Part shown: piece by piece, positions 1 to 5,470 of the stretch
Layout of the letters: each line of letters starts with the position of its first letter
Numbering within the stretch: position 1 is the stretch's first letter
Source of the DNA: Clostridia bacterium
GTDB lineage: Bacteria > Bacillota > Clostridia > Christensenellales > Aristaeellaceae
DNA length: 5,863 nucleotides
Direction: 5' to 3'
NCBI GenBank assembly: GCA_017537105.1
Contig: JAFWBZ010000066.1
Coordinates: forward strand, 1-5,863
The notes under the pieces: generated by a model
What the model saw: only the letters and a program-made list of their open reading frames with translations
Database searches by the model: none
What the model was told of the DNA's origin: nothing
Program-made: the position numbers and the translations under genes

Positions 1-514
1 GATCCGTGCCGTATTTGAGCAGCGCGTCGTAGGTGTCCTCCGGGTTTTCGCTGGTGACCCGGGTATTGCCACGCACCTTTTGCAGCGCGTCCAGGAAGGC
101 CTCCCGCGTCAGGCCGAATTCATTGAAGATGGCCTTTACGACGCCGTTGGGCTTCTCGATCATGCCCAGCAGGATGTGCTCGACGGAGAGGAATTCGTCC
201 TTCATGGCGTTCGCCTGCTGCTCCGCCTCCTGGAGTGCGGCGTCCACGGACTGGGACACGTATACGCGGTCCGCCTCCCGACCCGGGCCAGAGACCTTGG
301 GGATGCGCTGGATCTCGCGGTCGCAGGCGGCAGACATGCGGCTCACGTCAATGCGCATCTTCTTCATCATCTGTCCGATCAGCCCGCCCTCCTGGTTGAG
401 CAGCGCATACAGCAGATGCTGCTGATCGATTTGCATGTTTTGATTCCGGATGGCGCACTCCTGTGCGTCCCGGATGGCTTCCAGGGATTTTTGCGTGAAT
501 TTCTCGGCGTTCAT
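1..514 (-). CDS. clpB: ATP-dependent chaperone ClpB, N-terminal part (3' end lies outside the window)
   Basis: This is the first 171 residues of a ClpB/Hsp100 disaggregase, a cytosolic AAA+ hexamer that pulls polypeptides out of aggregates, normally with DnaK. The visible part is the Clp N-terminal domain, a tandem of two helical repeats. Repeat one covers about residues 6-75 and includes QIDQQHLLYALLNQEGG. Repeat two covers about 82-148 and includes FLSVEHILLGMIE. The linker then ends in ALLKYGTD, matching the ALKKYGTDL-type sequence just before the first nucleotide-binding domain. That LNQEGG and ALLKYGTD both resemble ClpB argues against ClpC or ClpA, though the middle domain and both Walker sites, which would settle it, are off the edge. 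ClpB is usually about 860 residues, so roughly a fifth is visible. The start at 514 is an ATG preceded by AAAGGGGGA at 521-529. The gene has its own consensus promoter and a CtsR operator and diverges from the transporter gene at 695. Confidence 0.93.
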   Translation of the reverse strand, partial: MNAEKFTQKSLEAIRDAQECAIRNQNMQIDQQHLLYALLNQEGGLIGQMMKKMRIDVSRMSAACDREIQRIPKVSGPGREADRVYVSQSVDAALQEAEQQANAMKDEFLSVEHILLGMIEKPNGVVKAIFNEFGLTREAFLDALQKVRGNTRVTSENPEDTYDALLKYGTD

Positions 515-560
515 ATTCGTTCCCCCTTTCAGGGTTTCGCTGTGTCAATCGAAAATCATC

Positions 561-577
561 TTTGACTTTCTTTGACT
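561..577 (-). promoter_or_regulatory. CtsR operator of clpB
   Basis: On the minus strand the bases read AGTCAAAGAAAGTCAAA, a tandem heptamer repeat with a 3-base gap. It matches the known CtsR consensus RGTCAAANANRGTCAAA at every position. CtsR represses class III heat-shock genes (clpP, clpE, clpC and, in many Firmicutes, clpB) until heat or protein damage inactivates it. The box begins one base after the -10 hexamer and covers about -6 to +11 of the predicted start site, where bound repressor would block RNA polymerase. No ctsR gene is in the window, so the regulator itself is inferred. Confidence 0.9.
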
Positions 578-605
578 ATTATACATCATTTGCCGCCGTT
601 GTCAA
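578..605 (-). promoter_or_regulatory. Sigma-A-type promoter of clpB with AT-rich upstream element
   Basis: The minus strand has a perfect -35 TTGACA at 605-600 and a perfect -10 TATAAT at 583-578, with a 16-base spacer. Transcription should begin near 571, giving a leader of about 57 bases. Just upstream of the -35, plus-strand positions 611-628 are an unbroken run of A and T, at about -40 to -57, where a UP element for the polymerase alpha subunit would sit. Such a strong core promoter suits a gene held down by a repressor and needed quickly under stress. Confidence 0.85.
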
Positions 606-646
606 TACCCTTTTAAAATATTTTTTATGCCATCTACACGATGCAG

Positions 647-655
647 TGCTATACT
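647..655 (+). promoter_or_regulatory. Extended -10 promoter of the EamA transporter gene
   Basis: TG at 647-648, one base, then TATACT at 650-655 forms an extended -10 element. The matching -35 region near 627-632 is poor, which is usual for extended -10 promoters. The predicted start site near 661 leaves a leader of about 34 bases before the ATG at 695. An in-frame ATG at 641 would lie upstream of this start site and so would not be transcribed. Confidence 0.6.
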
Positions 656-694
656 AAAGTGGAAGCAGAGCCATCGGTGGCGGGAAGGGACTTG

Positions 695-1624
695 ATGAAC
701 ATCAGCAAGCAGTTCAAGGGCAGCCTGTATTTGATCGCCTGCTCCTTCGTCTGGGGCATGGCCTTCGTCGCCCAGGGCAGCGCCATGGAGCACGTGGGGC
801 CGGCAACCTTCGTGTGTGTGCGATTTGCCATCACCTTCGTGGTATTGTCCGCGGCTGCGCCATTGATCGGCCGCATCTCTGGCCCTTCGCAGCCGGAGAC
901 GACGCCTTCCCTGAAGCGGCACATCGCGGTTGGCGCGGTGCTGGGGCTGGCCCTGGGCGTCGCGTCGATGCTCCAGCAGTTCGGCCTGGTATACACCTCC
1001 CCCACGAATTCCGGCTTTGTCACGGCGCTCTACATATTGATCGTCCCCATCCTCGGCCTCTTCCTCGGGCAGAAAGTTCGCCGAATCATTTGGTTTTGCG
1101 TATTGCTGTCCCTATCGGGGCTGTACCTGCTCTGCGTCGGCGACAGCCTCTCCGTCAACGCCGGCGATCTGATCACGCTGGGCTGCGCGCTCGTCTTCGC
1201 CGTGCACATCACGCTGGTCGACCGGCTGGCCGGCAACCTGAACACCGTCGTGGTCAGCGCAATCCAGTTCGGCTTCGGGGCGCTCACGGCCTGCGCGGTC
1301 ATGCTCCTGTTCGAGTCGCCCACGCTCCACGGCCTGCGCGCCTGCCTGCCCAGCCTGCTCTACGCTGCGATCGTCTCCGGGGCGGTCGGCTACACACTTC
1401 AGCTGTTCGGCCAGAAGTACACCACGCCGGCGCTTGCGTCGCTGCTCATGTGCCTGGAGTCGGTGTTCGCCGCGGTCGGAGAATGGATGGCGACGCGCCT
1501 CGGATGGTTCAACGGCCAGGCGCTGGACGGCCGCAGGCTGCTCGGCTGCGTGCTGATGCTGCTGGCCTCCGTCGTGGCGCAGCTGCCGGAGCAGCGGCAT
1601 GCTCGGCCGCCGGAGTCGATGTAG
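695..1624 (+). CDS. EamA/DMT-superfamily membrane transporter
   Basis: This is a 309-residue inner-membrane protein of the drug/metabolite transporter superfamily, with two EamA halves of about five helices each (roughly residues 7-146 and 155-294). Family hallmarks are the opening helix with FVWGMAFVAQ, the end-of-half motif around residues 97-120 (YTSPTNSGFVTALYILIVPI), and its second-half counterpart at 233-260 (GQKYTTPALASLLMCLESVF) followed by GEW. Length is normal for the family. Members export or import amino acids, sugars, nucleotides or other metabolites, and the sequence does not reveal this one's substrate. The start at 695 is chosen because GGGAAGGGA at 682-690 sits just upstream and the first hydrophobic helix begins about ten residues in. 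The in-frame ATG at 641 would add 18 non-conserved residues and lies within the promoter. The polar tail after about residue 297 is probably cytoplasmic. I see no clear terminator before murI, so some read-through into murI is possible. Confidence 0.9.
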   Translation: MNISKQFKGSLYLIACSFVWGMAFVAQGSAMEHVGPATFVCVRFAITFVVLSAAAPLIGRISGPSQPETTPSLKRHIAVGAVLGLALGVASMLQQFGLVYTSPTNSGFVTALYILIVPILGLFLGQKVRRIIWFCVLLSLSGLYLLCVGDSLSVNAGDLITLGCALVFAVHITLVDRLAGNLNTVVVSAIQFGFGALTACAVMLLFESPTLHGLRACLPSLLYAAIVSGAVGYTLQLFGQKYTTPALASLLMCLESVFAAVGEWMATRLGWFNGQALDGRRLLGCVLMLLASVVAQLPEQRHARPPESM

Positions 1625-1656
1625 CCGCCGCTTTGCTGAAAGCCGACGGGTTCCGC

Positions 1657-1685
1657 TTGCTTTTCCCGCGCGAAGTCAGTATAAT
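1657..1685 (+). promoter_or_regulatory. Promoter of murI
   Basis: A perfect -10 TATAAT at 1680-1685 is preceded, after a 17-base spacer, by TTGCTT at 1657-1662, a partial -35 that keeps TTG. The start site should be near 1692, with a leader of about 29 bases to the ATG at 1721. It lies in the 96-base gap after the transporter gene, so murI can be transcribed on its own. Confidence 0.7.
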
Positions 1686-1720
1686 GGTATGGAATGACGG
1701 ACGACGGGAGCAATCAAAGC

Positions 1721-2476
1721 ATGAAGGACTTGATCGGCTTTTTTGATTCCGGCCTGGGCGGCATCAGCGTGCTGCACGAGGCGCACAGGATCATGCCGAA
1801 TGAAAACTATATATTCTTCGGAGACAATAAAAATGCGCCCTATGGGCCGCGGCCGCTGGAGGAGATCCGCGCGCTGACCGCTGCGGGCATCCAGCGCCTG
1901 CTCGACCGCGAGGTGAAGGCGCTCGTCATCGCGTGCAACACGGCCACCTCCGCCTACGCGGAGATCGTGCGGGAGCAGCACCCGGAGCTGCCCATCGTCG
2001 GCATGGAGCCCGCACTGAAGCCCGCCCACTACGCGCGCCACGGCGGCAAGGTGATCGTGCTGGCCACGGATGCCACGCTGCGCCTGAGCAAGTTTGAGCG
2101 GCTGATGGAGCGCTACGGCGACGACGTGATTCCCGTGGTCGGCGAGGGCCTGGTGGAGCTCGTGGAATCGGGCCGCGCCCATTCGCAGGAGGCTGCGGAT
2201 CAGGTGCGGAAACTCCTGCGCCCCTACGCGGATATGCAGGTGGATTCCGTGGTCCTCGGCTGCACCCACTACCCCTACCTGCGCGGACACATCCAGGCCG
2301 TATTCCCGGGGGCACAGCTCTTCGACGGTCGGGACGGCACCGCGATGCGCCTGAAGTCGCTGCTGGAGGAACACGGGCTCACCTCCGACGACCGCCCCGG
2401 GACCATCGAATACCAGACCTCCGGCGGCGAGGAGACCCTCGCGCTGATGAAGCGTCTAATGGCGTGGCTGGATTGA
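1721..2476 (+). CDS. murI: Glutamate racemase
   Basis: MurI converts L-glutamate to D-glutamate in the cytosol by a cofactor-independent two-base mechanism, supplying the D-Glu that MurD adds to peptidoglycan precursors. The 251-residue product has the full set of family motifs: FFDSGLGG near the N terminus with the Asp9-Ser10 pair, GDNKNAPYG at about 34-42, the first catalytic Cys72 in ACNTAT, GMEPA around residue 96, and the second catalytic Cys181 in GCTHYPYLRGH. Length is slightly short but within the usual 250-280. The start at 1721 is preceded by GGGAG at 1706-1710 with a 10-base gap. An in-frame ATG at 1694 has no ribosome binding site and would be almost at the predicted 5' end of the mRNA, so I reject it. 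The gene has its own promoter and ends 11 bases before a strong terminator hairpin. Confidence 0.96.
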   Translation: MKDLIGFFDSGLGGISVLHEAHRIMPNENYIFFGDNKNAPYGPRPLEEIRALTAAGIQRLLDREVKALVIACNTATSAYAEIVREQHPELPIVGMEPALKPAHYARHGGKVIVLATDATLRLSKFERLMERYGDDVIPVVGEGLVELVESGRAHSQEAADQVRKLLRPYADMQVDSVVLGCTHYPYLRGHIQAVFPGAQLFDGRDGTAMRLKSLLEEHGLTSDDRPGTIEYQTSGGEETLALMKRLMAWLD

Positions 2477-2487
2477 TCGCACGCAGA

Positions 2488-2532
2488 CAGGCCGCCCGGA
2501 GAACTTTGCGTTCTCCGGGCGGCCTGCGCTTT
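2488..2532 (+). terminator. Rho-independent terminator of murI
   Basis: A perfect 17-bp inverted repeat, CAGGCCGCCCGGAGAAC (2488-2504) paired with 2510-2526, encloses the 5-base loop TTTGC. It is followed within two bases by CTTTT. The stem is long and GC-rich, and the U-tract is short. It lies between two convergent genes. On the minus strand the bases after the stem are not T-rich, so it should end murI transcripts efficiently and mscS transcripts less so, although the hairpin would also form in mscS read-through RNA. Confidence 0.88.
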
Positions 2533-2550
2533 TCAGAAATCGGAGCTGTT

Positions 2551-3453
2551 TTACTGCGCCAGCGGCGGCCGCTGGTAGTGTGGCATCACGATGCCCTCCT
2601 TGTCGAATCGCGCCTTGATGCGCGAGCGGATGTCGCGCTCGATACGCCAGTGCTGTCCCACGGGGCACTGTGCCGCGACGCGCACGATCACGGCGTCCAC
2701 CTCGAAGGAGAGGATGCTCATGACCTCGGGCGTGGCGTCCAGGCCGTCGATCTCCTCCCCCGCCTTCTCCATCTCCTCGGTGATGATGTCCACCAGGTGC
2801 TGCTGGTCCGCCTCGTAGGGGCAGCGGATGTCCACGATGGCCCGCTTGAAGTCGCGGCTCATGTTGGTGATGGTGCGGATGTCCCCGTTGGGGACGATCA
2901 GCAGGTTGCCGTTGTAGTTGCGGATGACTGTGGTGCGGATGGCGATGGACTCCACCACGCCTTGCAGGCCGTTGATGTCCACGACGTCGCCCACGGCAAT
3001 GCTGCCCTCGGTCCAGATGAACAAACCGGACAGGATATCCTTGACCAGCGTCTGCGCGCCGAAGCTGATGGCGATGCCGCCGACCCCCGCCACGGTCAGG
3101 ATCGAGGAGACGTTGACGCCGAAGATGCCCAGCACCACCATCATGATGATGAAGTACATGATGTAGTTGAAGATGCTGGTGACCAGCGAGCGGAAGGTGT
3201 CCGCCTGGTGGATGGCGCGGTCGCTCTTCTGGCCGCGTATCTTGACGATGGAGGCGATCATGCGCCTGCCGATGCGGATGACGATGCAGCCGATGAAGAT
3301 CAGCAGCGCCGCCATCAGCAGCTTTGTGGTCAGCACGGGAAGGTTGGAAAAGAGCGCGCCGGCCTGATTTCCCGTGGTTTCAATGACGTCGCTGAGCTGA
3401 TCCACCACGCCGGTGGCGCCGTCGGCGACGTCCGCCAAATACTGTAAATGCAT
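2551..3453 (-). CDS. MscS-family mechanosensitive ion channel
   Basis: The 300-residue product is a small-conductance mechanosensitive channel, a homo-heptameric membrane pore that opens under membrane tension and releases ions and small solutes during hypo-osmotic shock. Predicted helices are TM1 at about 41-60, TM2 at about 95-113, and the pore-lining TM3 from about 117, which is Gly/Ala-rich and runs into SFGAQTLVKDILSG. The beta domain follows at about 140-182 (VGDVVDINGLQGVVESI, ending in the family hallmark VPNGDI), then the C-terminal alpha/beta domain to about 295. Size is typical of the plain three-helix MscS/YkuT class. The start at 3453 is an ATG with AGGGAG at 3466-3461 and a 7-base gap. 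The frame stays open to an ATG at 3555, but that adds 34 charged, Cys-containing residues with no family resemblance. The gene lies downstream of putP on the same strand, with a probable terminator between, and converges on murI. Confidence 0.94.
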   Translation of the reverse strand: MHLQYLADVADGATGVVDQLSDVIETTGNQAGALFSNLPVLTTKLLMAALLIFIGCIVIRIGRRMIASIVKIRGQKSDRAIHQADTFRSLVTSIFNYIMYFIIMMVVLGIFGVNVSSILTVAGVGGIAISFGAQTLVKDILSGLFIWTEGSIAVGDVVDINGLQGVVESIAIRTTVIRNYNGNLLIVPNGDIRTITNMSRDFKRAIVDIRCPYEADQQHLVDIITEEMEKAGEEIDGLDATPEVMSILSFEVDAVIVRVAAQCPVGQHWRIERDIRSRIKARFDKEGIVMPHYQRPPLAQ

Positions 3454-3626
3454 TTTCCTGCTCCCTGAATCGGAGCGTGTTTCCAAACTCAGAAAGATGC
3501 ATTTTCGGCAACTAATCCTCCATTTCTGCGTTGATTTCCCTTGACTTAGCCCCATTAAGTCTGTGGAAGAACGCCTTGAAACAAATGATTATCCGCTCGA
3601 AACCCCACATCCCTCATTTTAAAAAC

Positions 3627-3638
3627 ACACTCGAGTGT
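3627..3638. promoter_or_regulatory. Perfect 12-bp palindrome upstream of mscS, possible operator
   Basis: ACACTCGAGTGT is a perfect dyad in the 275-base gap between mscS and putP, about 174 bases upstream of the mscS start. Operators of many dimeric repressors, for example of the TetR family, look like this, but I cannot assign one. On the minus strand, weak -10-like hexamers follow it: TAAAAT at 3621-3616 and GATAAT at 3593-3588. Neither has a good -35, so the mscS promoter remains undefined. It is not a CIRCE element, because the GAGTGC half-sites and 9-base spacer are absent. Confidence 0.35.
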
Positions 3639-3670
3639 TGATTGCTTATTCTACCATGATTTCCGACATT

Positions 3671-3707
3671 TGACAAGCGCCCGCCTCGCAAAACGTGAGA
3701 CGGGCGC
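3671..3707 (-). terminator. Probable terminator of putP
   Basis: Arms at 3677-3689 and 3695-3707 form a 13-bp stem: seven perfect pairs (GCGCCCG with CGGGCGC) and an inner part with one wobble and one mismatch, around a 5-base loop. Reading on the minus strand it starts 22 bases after the putP stop and is followed by TTGTCAAAT, a weak T-tract. I take it as the end of the putP transcript. The poor T-run means read-through to mscS is possible. Confidence 0.6.
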
Positions 3708-3728
3708 CCTCCATGGCACGATTTCGGA

Positions 3729-5177
3729 TTATTTTTGGCTCGACACGGCGCGGTCGAAGAGCGCCTCCACCTGCTTTCCGGGCTTGCCGGAGAGCTTGGA
3801 AACCAGGACCGCCACGATCAGGCCGACGATGAAACCGGGAATGATCTCGTAAATCCCGGTGGAGCTGAGCACCGCAAGCCACAGGATATCCACCGCGGCG
3901 CCGGCGACAATGCCGGCTGCGGCGCCCGCGAAGGAGAGTTCACGCCAGAAGAGGCTCAGCAGGATCGCCGGGCCGAAGGCCGCGCCAAACACGCCCCAGG
4001 CATTTTCCACCAGGCCCATGATGGTGCCGCTGTTGGGGTTGGAGGCGATGATCAGCGCGATGACCGCGATGAGGAACACCACGATGCGGCCGGCCCACAG
4101 CATCTCCCGGTTGGAAGCCTTCTTGCGGAACACCGGCTTGTAGACGTCGGAGGCAAAGGCCGAGGAGGCGGCCAGCAGCTGCGAATCTGCGGTGCTCATG
4201 GCGGCCGCCAGGATGGCGGACAGCAGGATGCCGGAGATCAGCGGCGGGAAGATGCGCCGCGTGAGCTGGATGAACACAGTGGAGCTGTCGGCAATCTCGC
4301 CGAGGAACATGCGTCCCACGCAGGCGGCAGTGACGGACATGAACAGTATGATCAGCGTCCAGGAGATGCCGATCACGCGGGACTTCTTCAGCTCGTGATC
4401 GGACCGTATGGACATGAAGCGGATGATGATGTGCGGCATGCCGAAGTAGCCGAGGCCCCAGCCGAGGCCGGAGATGATGTCGCGCCAGTCGGCGGTCAGG
4501 CTCCAGAAGTGCTCCGGGAATTCGGTGGAGGCCGTCACCGCGCCGGATCGGATCATTCCCAGCGCGAAGATCGGGGCGATCAGCAGCGCCGCCAGCATCA
4601 GCATGCCCTGGAAGAAGTCCGTCCAGCACACCCCGGAGAAGCCGCCCAGGAAGGTATAGCCCACGATGATCGCCGCCGCGAGGTACATCGCCACGGGGGC
4701 GTTCATGCCGAGCACGGTGTTGAACAGCGTGCCGCAGGCCTTGATGGAGGACGCCGCATAGATGGTGTAGGCCACCATGAAGATCACGGCGCAGATGATC
4801 TGCAGCGCGCGGCTCTTGGAGAGGAAGCGATTGGTCAGATACTGCGGGATCGTGATGGAATCGTTGGCCTCGATGGAGAACCGGCGAAGCCGCGGCGCTT
4901 CAAAGATCCAGCTCAGCGCGTACCCGATCAGCAGGCCGATGGCGATCCAGGCCTTTCCGAGGCCCGCCGCATAGATCGATGCGGGCAGACCCATCAGCAC
5001 CCAGGCGGACATGTCGGACGCGCCCGCCGAGAGCGCGGAGACCCATGCACCCATCCTGCGGCCGCCCAGGAAGTAGTCCTTCTCATTGCCGTTCTTGGAG
5101 CGAAGGAAGAAGTGCACGCCGATGCCGATCATGGCGACGAGGTAAACGATGAATACAAGCAGCTCTGCAATGTTCAA
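3729..5177 (-). CDS. putP: Sodium/proline symporter, SSS family
   Basis: The 482-residue membrane protein imports proline with sodium, for nutrition or as a compatible solute. It aligns by eye with E. coli PutP (about 502 residues) nearly end to end, and 13 helices are expected. Sodium-site residues are present: Asp55 and Ser57 in SAGASDMSAWVLMGLP, with the same numbering as E. coli, and Ser328-Thr329 in AAAMSTADSQL, matching E. coli Ser340-Thr341. The proline-site trio Trp244/Tyr248/Pro252 corresponds to Trp240/Tyr244/Pro248 in GWGLGYFGMPHI, where the usual Gln before Pro is Met. YEIIPGF near the C terminus is also PutP-like. These support proline over other SSS substrates. The start is TTG at 5177: an in-frame TGA lies two codons upstream, AAGGTGG at 5192-5186 is correctly spaced, and a nearby ATG at 5184 is out of frame. 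It has its own promoter and an operator-like palindrome. Confidence 0.95.
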   Translation of the reverse strand: MNIAELLVFIVYLVAMIGIGVHFFLRSKNGNEKDYFLGGRRMGAWVSALSAGASDMSAWVLMGLPASIYAAGLGKAWIAIGLLIGYALSWIFEAPRLRRFSIEANDSITIPQYLTNRFLSKSRALQIICAVIFMVAYTIYAASSIKACGTLFNTVLGMNAPVAMYLAAAIIVGYTFLGGFSGVCWTDFFQGMLMLAALLIAPIFALGMIRSGAVTASTEFPEHFWSLTADWRDIISGLGWGLGYFGMPHIIIRFMSIRSDHELKKSRVIGISWTLIILFMSVTAACVGRMFLGEIADSSTVFIQLTRRIFPPLISGILLSAILAAAMSTADSQLLAASSAFASDVYKPVFRKKASNREMLWAGRIVVFLIAVIALIIASNPNSGTIMGLVENAWGVFGAAFGPAILLSLFWRELSFAGAAAGIVAGAAVDILWLAVLSSTGIYEIIPGFIVGLIVAVLVSKLSGKPGKQVEALFDRAVSSQK

Positions 5178-5185
5178 GTTTCATT

Positions 5186-5192
5186 CCACCTT
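5186..5192 (-). promoter_or_regulatory. Ribosome binding site that fixes the TTG start of putP
   Basis: The minus strand reads AAGGTGG, then eight bases, then TTG at 5177-5175. The ATG at 5184-5182 begins only one base after the Shine-Dalgarno core, too close for normal initiation, and it is in another frame. The eight-base gap to TTG is near optimal and gives the expected PutP N terminus. Confidence 0.8.
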
Positions 5193-5201
5193 TTCATGCA
5201 T

Positions 5202-5219
5202 ATGATAAATAATTATCAT
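5202..5219. promoter_or_regulatory. Operator-like AT-rich palindrome just downstream of the putP promoter
   Basis: ATGATAAATAATTATCAT is a perfect 7-4-7 inverted repeat. It lies at about +2 to +19 of the predicted putP start site, where a bound dimer would block transcription. The TGATAA/TTATCA halves resemble Fur/PerR-family boxes (TGATAATNATTATCA), but the spacing is one base longer than that consensus, so the regulator is uncertain. In RNA it could also form a weak hairpin about ten bases upstream of the ribosome binding site. Confidence 0.45.
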
Positions 5220-5227
5220 CATAGGAG

Positions 5228-5256
5228 ATTATACATCGTTTTCTGTGACATTTCAA
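5228..5256 (-). promoter_or_regulatory. Sigma-A-type promoter of putP
   Basis: The minus strand has -35 TTGAAA at 5256-5251 (five of six consensus bases), a 17-base spacer and a perfect -10 TATAAT at 5233-5228. The start site should be near 5221, giving a leader of about 44 bases to the TTG start. Confidence 0.8.
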
Positions 5257-5361
5257 TCGATGGAATGTTTCCGGAGCAAACACTTAACCGTACTTTAATT
5301 TGCGAAAGCGTTTTTCAGAATGATTTCTCTGATATCACATTGATACATTCAGTTCTTTCAT

Positions 5362-5405
5362 GCAATTCGCAGCCGCGAGAGGACAATGATCGCGGGTGGC
5401 ATTGC
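5362..5405 (+). other. Nested inverted repeat in the leader region of the last gene
   Basis: An inner pair CCGCGA (5373-5378) with TCGCGG (5390-5395) sits inside an outer pair GCAAT (5362-5366) with ATTGC (5401-5405). Together they could make an interrupted hairpin. It lies upstream of the predicted -10 at 5440, so it is probably not in that transcript unless another promoter exists. It could be a binding site or chance structure. The rest of the 293-base gap between putP and 5471 holds the promoters and palindrome listed, and I see no gene in it. Confidence 0.25.
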
Positions 5406-5414
5406 TGCGGCCGG

Positions 5415-5445
5415 TGGAATCGGGCACACCTCCCGGACATATAAT
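5415..5445 (+). promoter_or_regulatory. Promoter of the TIGR04086-like gene
   Basis: A perfect -10 TATAAT at 5440-5445 lies 26 bases before the ATG at 5471. The best upstream candidate is TGGAAT at 5415-5420, a poor -35 at an over-long 19-base spacing. The -10 is convincing and the -35 is not, so this may be weak or need an activator. Confidence 0.5.
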
Positions 5446-5470
5446 GGAAAAAAAGATTGGAGGGCTGTTG

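Noticed and set aside
80..565. A plus-strand open frame across the clpB start
   Set aside because: It is antisense to a well-conserved ClpB N domain and crosses the clpB ribosome binding site.
814..1746. A 310-codon open frame overlapping the EamA gene in another plus-strand frame
   Set aside because: It is Arg/Ala/Pro/His-rich, runs through the murI promoter and start, and has no domain.
2464..3447. A 327-codon open frame on the plus strand, antisense to mscS
   Set aside because: The product is an Asp/His/Val/Ala-rich repetitive string typical of the reverse of GC-rich genes, it crosses the murI terminator, and the MscS frame is clearly real.
3454..3555. N-terminal extension of the MscS protein to the ATG at 3555
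   Set aside because: The extra 34 residues are charged, have no family match, and the ATG at 3453 has a well-spaced AGGGAG.
3543..3561. Inverted repeat GACTTA/TAAGTC with a 7-base loop upstream of mscS
   Set aside because: A 6-bp AT-rich stem is within chance expectation and has no link to a promoter I can define.
3627..3638. CIRCE element for HrcA
   Set aside because: The halves are ACACTC/GAGTGT with no spacer. CIRCE needs TTAGCACTC-N9-GAGTGCTAA.
5303..5317. A catabolite-response (cre) like sequence, TGAAAAACGCTTTCG on the minus strand, upstream of putP
   Set aside because: It has one extra base in the left half compared with the cre consensus and a mismatch at the end, so it is too weak to call.
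3735..5444. A 569-codon open frame on the plus strand, antisense to putP
   Set aside because: It mirrors the high-GC codon pattern of putP. The product is rich in His, Asp, Gly, Arg and Glu with no recognisable domain, and putP has full family conservation on the other strand.
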